From the NCBI GenBank assembly GCA_025331125.1, contig JAOALB010000084.1, positions 108,068 through 172,067 of the forward strand: 64,000 nucleotides of DNA. The letters are read 5' to 3'. Of the stretch, positions 56,667 to 64,000 are shown in pieces (position 1 is the first letter of the stretch; every line of letters begins with the position of its first letter). The translations under genes were made by a program, and so were the position numbers. The stretch comes from Mycogone perniciosa (taxonomy: Eukaryota > Ascomycota > Sordariomycetes > Hypocreales > Hypocreaceae). The notes under the pieces were generated by a model. That model had not been told where the DNA came from and did not search any database. It saw only the letters and a program-made list of their open reading frames with translations.

Positions 56667-59600
56667 TAATATCCCCCTCCTAGTAATTTTATTTTTAAAA
56701 GCTTGCGTGTTTTATATAAATACTATACCTTATTTTATAAATATAATATTCTTTTTCTTTTTCCTTTTTTATATATATAGTACTAATAATATAAATTATA
56801 TTAAAAAGGCTTATTCTTTGAAGACCCTTTAGCGATTAGCCTTTATATCTTTTATTAAAAAACTAGGTTTTAAAACTATATTTTATTTATATTATTATTT
56901 TTATAGGTAGACTTATAAAACAATAAATGCAGTATTTCGGTACTAAAAGTATTCTTTAAGTTCCTAAAAGTTATATTCCTCTTTATAGTTTTTCTTTTTT
57001 ATTAAATACTAGCATTTATTATTTTCTATTTTTATAGCCTTAATTTCTTTAACTTTATATTGTTTTTTAGCTGCCAAAACTTTAATTAAATCTATAATTA
57101 ATCTATTTTTTAATTTATGTTATAATACCTTTTTAAATAATAAAATATAAAATACTAAATAAATCTAAATATTATTTAATAGTATAAGTTTATAAATAAC
57201 TTTTAAAATAACCTTTTTAACTAAGTAAAATTTAAGTTTTTGAAAATTTAATTTATTGCTTAATTGTATTATTTTAATATTTATAGTCTTTTTCTTTAAT
57301 AAATAATAGTATAAATAAATTATATCTCCCTCTTTAAAGATTAATCTTTTTAATGTATATTTATCGCTATACTTTTTTATTTCTTTTTATATAAAGTAAA
57401 AGTATACTTATATTCTTTATATAACTACTTTATATCTTTAAGTTTAATTTATACTTTATTAATATATAAGCCTTTCTTTAATACTTTATATATATTTAGT
57501 ATAAAGCTATAGTTAATATATATAAAGCTAAATTTAATTAACTTTAAAATATTACTATTATAGGATATTTATATAATTAATAGTTTATTTATTTAATTAT
57601 TTTAATTAAAGTTAATATAACTTTTTAAATAAGCTTTAATAACTTAATTAATATATATTACTTATTTATTTATTTATAGGTAATATATAGTATTAAGCTT
57701 ATAATTTATATTTACTTAATTTATAAATATTTACTATAATTTAAATATAAAGGTTAATCCTTAATCAAAAACAATTTTAACTAAAATTATATAATTAGCT
57801 ATAATAAATTATAAATATATATATACTAGTGTTTTTATATTTATTACTTTTTTATATAAAAAAAGTAAAAGTATTTAATAAATTAGTCTATAATTATTAA
57901 AATACTATTATATTTAATTTTTATTTCTAGGTTAATAAATAGTAATAGTTTAATAATAAAGTTCAATAAAATTAACTTTTAAAGTCTTTCCAGTATTAAT
58001 AAAGGTTAAAGTTTATTATATAATTTATATTTTAAAGGTTTAACTGTTTTATATATAATATAGTAAAAAATAATACTTTATATTACTTTTTTAAGCCTTT
58101 AAAGTTTAAAATACTTTTATATTTATTTACAGGTTTTGCAAATACTTTTATACCTATATACTAGGTATTAATAGACTTCTATAACTATATTTCTCTAGAA
58201 TCTATTTAAAATTTAAATCCTTTTATTTTATTATTAAATTCCTTTTTATTAAACTTTATATATTTTAAAAATATATTATTATTTTAAATAATATAATACT
58301 CTTTAATATATTAAAGTATAGTATTATTATTAAATACCTTATATATAACTTAAAATACTATTTATTAGTAATATCCTTTAAAGGTTTATTTTAAAATCTG
58401 CTTAGTATACTTAATCTTTCTTTAAATATAATTAACTTATTTATTAAATATATCTATCTATTTATTTTTAAATCCTTTTTAATAAATTAAAATATAATTA
58501 AATTTTAAGAGATATTTATTATAGCAGATCTAGTTTCTAGAAAATAATTAAACTATCGCGAAGTATATAATATTCTTATAGTTAATATATACTTTAACTT
58601 TATATATTCCTTTTAATAGGTAATATCGCTATTCTTTAAATATAAAAATAATAGTAACGAATTCTTTATTATATATTAAATAATTTAATTCTACGCTATA
58701 TAATATTTAAAAATAAAAAGGTAATAAAGTATTGTTTACTGTTTTTATCCTTTTAATTAAATTAAACTTTTATAGCGAAATTAAAAGTATATATTTTAAT
58801 TTCTATTTTTTTAAATAAATTAAATATAATAAATATAGGTTTTTTTAAAATAAGCTGCTTAAATTTATTAAATGCACCCTTTATATTTAATGCCTATAAA
58901 AACTTTTAATCTTTTTTAATAAATTTATAAAGGGTTTATATAATACTTTTATAGCCTTTACTAAATTATTAATAGTAGTTAGTAAATTTTAAAAAGCTTT
59001 AAACTTCTTTAACTATTATAAATACAAGCTAGTCTTTAACTGCTTATACTTTCAATAGATTTATATAAATTTCTTTAAAGGTAATAATATATTTTAAAAA
59101 AGTAACTTTCTATATATAAATTTATACTTCTTTAATTTTATAAATAGTTTAGCATTTTATAATATTTATAATACTTTATAGATATATACTTTATATTCTT
59201 TAAAAGTATTTAAAAAAATTAAAATATTATTTAAGTAAATAATTATAGAGATATTAAAGTATTCTTTTAATATATTATTAATTATTTTTTAGAATATTAT
59301 AGGGGTATTAATAAGGCTAAAATGTATAATTAAGTATTTAAATAAACTGTATTTAATTTAAAAGGCAGTTATTTATTTATATCCCTTTTTAATTTAAATA
59401 AAGTTATAAGCGCCTTTAAAGTCTAGCGCTATAAACTACTTTTTCCTATATAGTCTATTTTATAATTTTATAATTAATAGTAATAGAGTTTTATTTTTAA
59501 TAATAGCTTTATTAAACTATTAGTTATTTACAATTAACTGTAATTTGCCTCTTTTCTTTAATCTAAATATAATAAAATAACCTACTTTTAATAAAAACAG

Positions 59601-60012
59601 TTAAATATACCTTTTAGCTAATATATTATTTAAATAGTTATATAAACTTTTAAGCTTTTTTATATTTAAATTATAGATTTTATAAAAAGTAATATTTATA
59701 TTATCTTTAAGTTTAATTATATAGTTTTATTAGCTGTATTTTAATAATCTTATATTACATATTTCTTTAAATAATTTATTATATTTTTAATATTTTTTAA
59801 AGATATTTTATAATTATTTTAATAATACTATTATTTTAAAGCTTTTTATTTTCAGTATTTTATTAATCTTATTAAATACTTTTTATAAAAAAGTAATTAT
59901 TTTGTAAATTTATTTATTTTTTCTTTTACTTTATTTAAATTTTACTTTTAAGTAAATTATTTTTATAATTAAATTAAAGGTAACTTTTTTAATTCTTTTT
60001 TTTAATATATTT

Positions 60013-60593
60013 TGTTGAAATAACAAGGTTATACTGAACCTCATTTATATGCAGCTTCTAGGAAGCTGTATATAACGCAGTAATAAGGAAACGACTAAGA
60101 GTCTGATTGGGTTAATAATAGATTAACAATTGAATTGTAACTAATCTAATAGCTGAAAAGCTATAGAATATCTAGTGTGTATGCGGCTGGATTATAGAAG
60201 TGATTGTAGAATAATGCTTTGTCTTCTATAATAGTCCTCCGACTAGATAATAGGAATATAGCGGCAGAATTGGGTTTATGGCCCTATTCCTATTTTCCGC
60301 AAAATTTATTTATATAGGAAATCGGCCAAATCGACTTACGGCTATACAAACAGGAAACCATTTTAGTTAGATTTTTCACAATAGCCATTGTGGCTATTAT
60401 ATTGAGTCTAGGGTAGGCAGGATAGCTGGTCCTAGCTTAATTGTTATCGTTGAAGATAACAGAAATTTCCTGACTTACACCGAAGTTTCTCCGGAACTCG
60501 GTCCTAGCGTCGGGCCTAAGTCCGGGTCTAGCCAGAATAGGAAGGTTACCCAAATACACTGAAATCCTTACTTTTTAGCCCTCCTTTTTAACA
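60013..60593. mobile_element. Solo LTR of the second element family, copy 2
   Basis: 581 bp starting TGTTGAAATAACAAGG and ending CCCTCCTTTTTAACA, with TATTT duplicated at both sides (60008-60012 and 60594-60598). It lies inside the copy C interior. Comparison with copy B near 52135 shows the uninterrupted site. Differences from copy 1 are mostly C/T and G/A changes. Confidence 0.8.
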
Positions 60594-63154
60594 TATTTAA
60601 GGGTTTTATATAAGATTTCTGCTTTATAATTAAAGCCTTTTTAATAGTTTTAATTATTAAAAAAGCTTTACTATTATACTAATAAATCCAGCCTTTCTTT
60701 TAATTAATATTAAAGTTATTATATTTTAATTAAAAATAATTAAAAATAATATTATATTTACTAATATTTATTATATTATAAAAAACTACTTTTTTATATT
60801 TAATAACTTTAAATTTAAAATAATTAATGTTTTATTTAATTTATTTATTATTATATATAAAGGCTTCTTTTTTTATTTAATAAAGTTAATATAGTTTACT
60901 TTTTTTTAAAAAGTAATTTAAAGCGATTTATAACTATACATGCAATAAAATTACCTATTATTTTATTATCTATTGATATATATAGCTAATATCCTTTAAT
61001 TATAATTTTTAATTTAAAATATAATAAATTCTTATTATTAGTTTTATTATTTCATATTTTAAAAAATATAATTTATTAATTTTCACTTTATAGTCTTTTT
61101 ATAAATAATATTAATTCCTTTTTAATTCTTTTCTTTTTATATAAACTTTATAGTTAATTAAAGTTCTTGAAAATAAATATTATTTTCTTTTATTATAAGT
61201 AATATTTTATAGGTAATAAAGTTAAATTAATTTTAATGTAGTTCCTTTATAATTTAATTTATCTTTTTATCTTTTAAAATATATTTATACCCTATATACT
61301 TTTATATTTACTATTTCTTAAAGTTTTTCCTATAAGTAAATAATATATTTATTTTTGTAGCAGTATTTATAGTTTAATAATAAATATAAAGTATTATTAA
61401 CTTATTATATATATTAATCTTTTAATTTATTTTATTTATATACAATATACTTTAACTTATTATATTTTCAATAATATTATCGATTATATTTAAACCTTTT
61501 ATTATAGTAAAAGTACTATTTTATGAATTTCTTTTAATAGCAAATATAATATTTTTTAAACGTATATTCTTTAAATCTTTATAGTTAATAATATTCTTTT
61601 AAACTTTTAGTATTTAATTTAATAATAATAACTTTAAAGCTTTAATATTATATAGTTATAATTTATTCTTTAAAAGTATTATAATTTTATATTTATTTGA
61701 AAAAGTAAAATAGGATTTTAACTTAAAATATATTATATTTTCCTTTTTTCTAAAAGTATATTATATAGCTATATATAATATAAATAACTTAAAATTTAAT
61801 ATAATACTTTTTATAAATAAGGTTATTTATATTATAATCTCTTTATATATAGGAATATACTAGTTTTTTATATATAGTTAAAGCAGTTAAAATAGCTTTA
61901 ATAGCTATTTTATTATTAGCTTTATTTTATATATAAAGTTATTTATATAAATATAAATTTATTCTATTTTATTATATATTTATAATAACTTTTTTAATTA
62001 AATCTAAATAGTATTTATTTAATTTACCTTTATAGTTACTGTTTATAGGTAATATATTTTTTAATTTTAAAGGTATAGCATTATATAGTAATAGTTTATA
62101 TTATAAAAGGTTATTTTTAATTTTAATATTACAGTTATTACTACTAGCTTATTATTTATTATTTATAGTAATTTAATTAAAATATTAATAATTAATTACA
62201 GCAACTATTTATTTATTTAAAATAGTATTACTTTTATTTTACTTTATATAATTAAAGTTTAAGTTTTATTCTGCTAAACTATTTAAATATAATAAATATT
62301 TATTTATTTTGTTTTCTTTAAAAATACCTTTAAAAGTTAAAGATTTACATTTTAATTAATATCCTTTTTAATTTATTATAAATGTTTTTTTAAATCATTT
62401 TAAGCATTATATAATTTTATTTTTATTAAATCTATAAATAAAGCAGCTATTATTATAATATATAGCTTAGTTAAATAAGATATAATTAATAGCTTTTAAG
62501 ATTATACTAACTTTTTATTTAAATTTTAATATAAACCTTTAAAGTTTATTAATTTTTAGCTTTTATAAAGCTTTATAGTCTTTTCAAATATATTTTAATT
62601 TATTATAGTTATAATAAATAACTTTTACTTATCTTTTTTAAATAATATTTAAATTTATTGAATTAAACCCTTTATTATTAAAGCTAGTAATATATTTTTC
62701 TTACTTTTTACTTTAATTTATATTCTTTTAATATTTATAAACCTATTTAGATTACTATTATCCTTTCTTTCTATTTAAACATAGTTTATAAAATAAATTA
62801 TTTATATTTATATATATTTTAATAAATTTAATAATATCTTTATTATAAAAGAATTTATAAACTTCCTTTTTAACTTTTAATTTAAATTTATTATAAAAAT
62901 ATTTAATAAAAGTAAAGCTTTTTCATTTAACTTTAAAAGTATAGTTTTTAAAGTATATAATATAATTAAAGTATTTATTTTGTTAAATTAAATTTATAAA
63001 TTTATTTTTTATATTATATTCTTTTATTAATATTATTAAAAATAGTTTTTAGCTTTCTTTTAAATTAATTATAGTTTATAAATATAAACTATATTTATTT
63101 ATTAGCTTTACTTTTATTATTAAAGAAATCCTTTTACATAAAAGTTATTTAATT

Positions 63155-63553
63155 TATAATTATTTAAATTAACTTTTAATAATTAAATTAAAGTTTATAG
63201 GTTTATATTAATAGAAAGGTTAAAAATAAATATTAAATAAAGTAATATAGTTATTATTTTACAAAATTAATAGTTTAAGTAAATAATTATATTAATAACT
63301 ATTTAAGTAACTATATTAATAATTATAATTTATCTAGTTTTATATATAAAGGAGATATATAATAAATATACTTAGATTATATTCAGATTACAGTTATATT
63401 AAACTACCTTACCTTATATTTTACAATTTATGTAGTTTATGGTTTATAATAATCTAAGTAATCCTTCCTGATTGGATAGTTGTTCCGTTGTTCCTCCAGG
63501 GTACATACTGCCCTGGACCCTTTATACGGCCATAAAAGGGTCAGGTCGTAACA
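63155..63553 (-). repeat. 5' LTR of copy C
   Basis: The left end is heavily decayed (TATAATTATTTAAATTAAC). The right end is well preserved, ending GGGTCAGGTCGTAACA, the same gradient of decay as in the copy B 5' LTR. Confidence 0.7.
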
Positions 63554-63967
63554 ACTTGCCACCTATCTATAGTATACTGCAACTCTATAGTTAGTAAATT
63601 ATTATTGCTCTTTATTAAATAAGTAAAAAGAAAAATTAAAGTTTTTACTACTATAGCTTAACTTTATAGCAGGTGCCTTACTAAATAATACTAACCTATC
63701 ATATCAAAATAATATTATAAAAGTATTCTAGCATTATACTCCTTAAAGATATAGTATACCTTTACTATACCAATTCCTATCCTTTTATACTTTTTTTAAC
63801 CTTCCTTTTAAACTATTAGGATATAGTAAATCTTTTAAAACTTTTCTTTCCTAGATTTATTAACTATACTAATAATAATACCGTATCTAAACTTAGTTCT
63901 ATCAGGTATATTAAACTATAAAAAACCCACTTCACTTATAACTTTAAAAATAATATACTTTTCCTAT
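63554..63967. other. AT-rich tail, no feature
   Basis: Moderately AT-rich sequence beyond the last LTR. No gene, and no match to the elements was seen. Confidence 0.4.
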
Positions 63968-63998
<31 letters not shown>

Positions 63999-64000
63999 GG
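63968..64000. other. Poly-G run at the window end
   Basis: Thirty consecutive G, then TGG, abruptly after AT-rich DNA. This looks like a sequencing artefact at a contig end rather than biology. Confidence 0.7.

Larger units (their letters stand above)
55684..63553 (-). mobile_element. Mutated Ty3/gypsy-type element, copy C, with two insertions
   Basis: Same orientation and order as copy B. LTRs lie at 55684-56666 (interrupted) and about 63155-63553, with the purine tract near 56667-56685. Relative to copy B it lacks about 0.43 kb near the 3' end (the counterpart of about 48580-49010) and about 0.58 kb near the gag end (about 54680-55262). It contains two inserted solo LTRs of another family at 55893-56471 and 60013-60593. 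There is no coding capacity, and the interior is AT-saturated. No matching target duplication was found at its outer ends (TTAAT versus ACTTG). Confidence 0.75.

Noticed and set aside
42283..63553. CRISPR-like or tandem satellite arrays in the AT-rich zone
   Set aside because: The repetition is explained by inverted and parallel copies of LTR elements; no regular short repeat-spacer pattern exists.
55679..63558. Target duplication for copy C
   Set aside because: The bases outside its LTRs (TTAAT and ACTTG) do not match, so an intact insertion cannot be claimed.
1..64000. tRNA or rRNA genes
   Set aside because: No cloverleaf with A and B boxes and no rRNA-like segment was recognised by eye on either strand.

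Overview
The window looks like part of a contig from a filamentous ascomycete, most likely a eurotiomycete of the Aspergillus/Penicillium type. The genes are intron-containing with short introns (about 50-90 nt, GT...AG, one GC...AG). The recognisable proteins are fungal: a HAM1-like protein, a PX-associated/DUF3818 protein, Mdm10 of ERMES, SmE, ribosomal protein S19, a ZIP zinc transporter and an LDB19-type arrestin. The right third is AT-saturated relic retrotransposon DNA of the kind left by repeat-induced point mutation (RIP). The genus is inferred, not proven.

Layout. 1-18.5 kb is an ordinary gene-bearing arm: HAM1-like (+), PX-associated/DUF3818 (+), a HxE/CxxC deaminase-like protein with SUMO-interacting-type motifs (-), rps19 (-), a ZIP transporter (-), mdm10 (-) and SmE (-). 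18.5-31.8 kb is gene-poor. It holds a membrane-anchored kelch protein (-), a small gene broken by two TAG codons, and a dead Tc1/mariner-type transposase. 31.9-33.3 kb is an arrestin (+). 34-42 kb is accessory: two unrecognised ORFs, a broken aldo/keto reductase, and one apparently intact MFS transporter (-) with a 15-nt microexon. 42.3-63.6 kb is a nest of Ty3/gypsy-type elements. A truncated + copy and two - copies are present, plus an older LTR split by one copy, and two much less decayed solo LTRs of another family. A 3-kb island between the inverted copies holds a broken acyltransferase-like gene. The window ends in a 30-base G run, probably an assembly or sequencing artefact at a contig end.

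The genes do not form one pathway. The left arm is housekeeping (splicing, translation, ER-mitochondria tethering, zinc uptake, membrane trafficking). The right side is a decaying repeat compartment.

The most unusual signal is a dispersed 9-mer, TACGGAGTA/TACTCCGTA, with 24 exact copies of its 8-base core on either strand. Nearly all lie between genes and none is in an intact exon. One copy sits inside the acyltransferase pseudogene as an apparent 7-bp insertion that shifts the reading frame. The form TA-CGGAG-TA, and a 170-bp segment (541-710) bounded by the same sequence as perfect inverted repeats, suggest micro-insertions or excision scars of a TA-targeting element. All splice models below were read by eye and have not been checked against transcripts.
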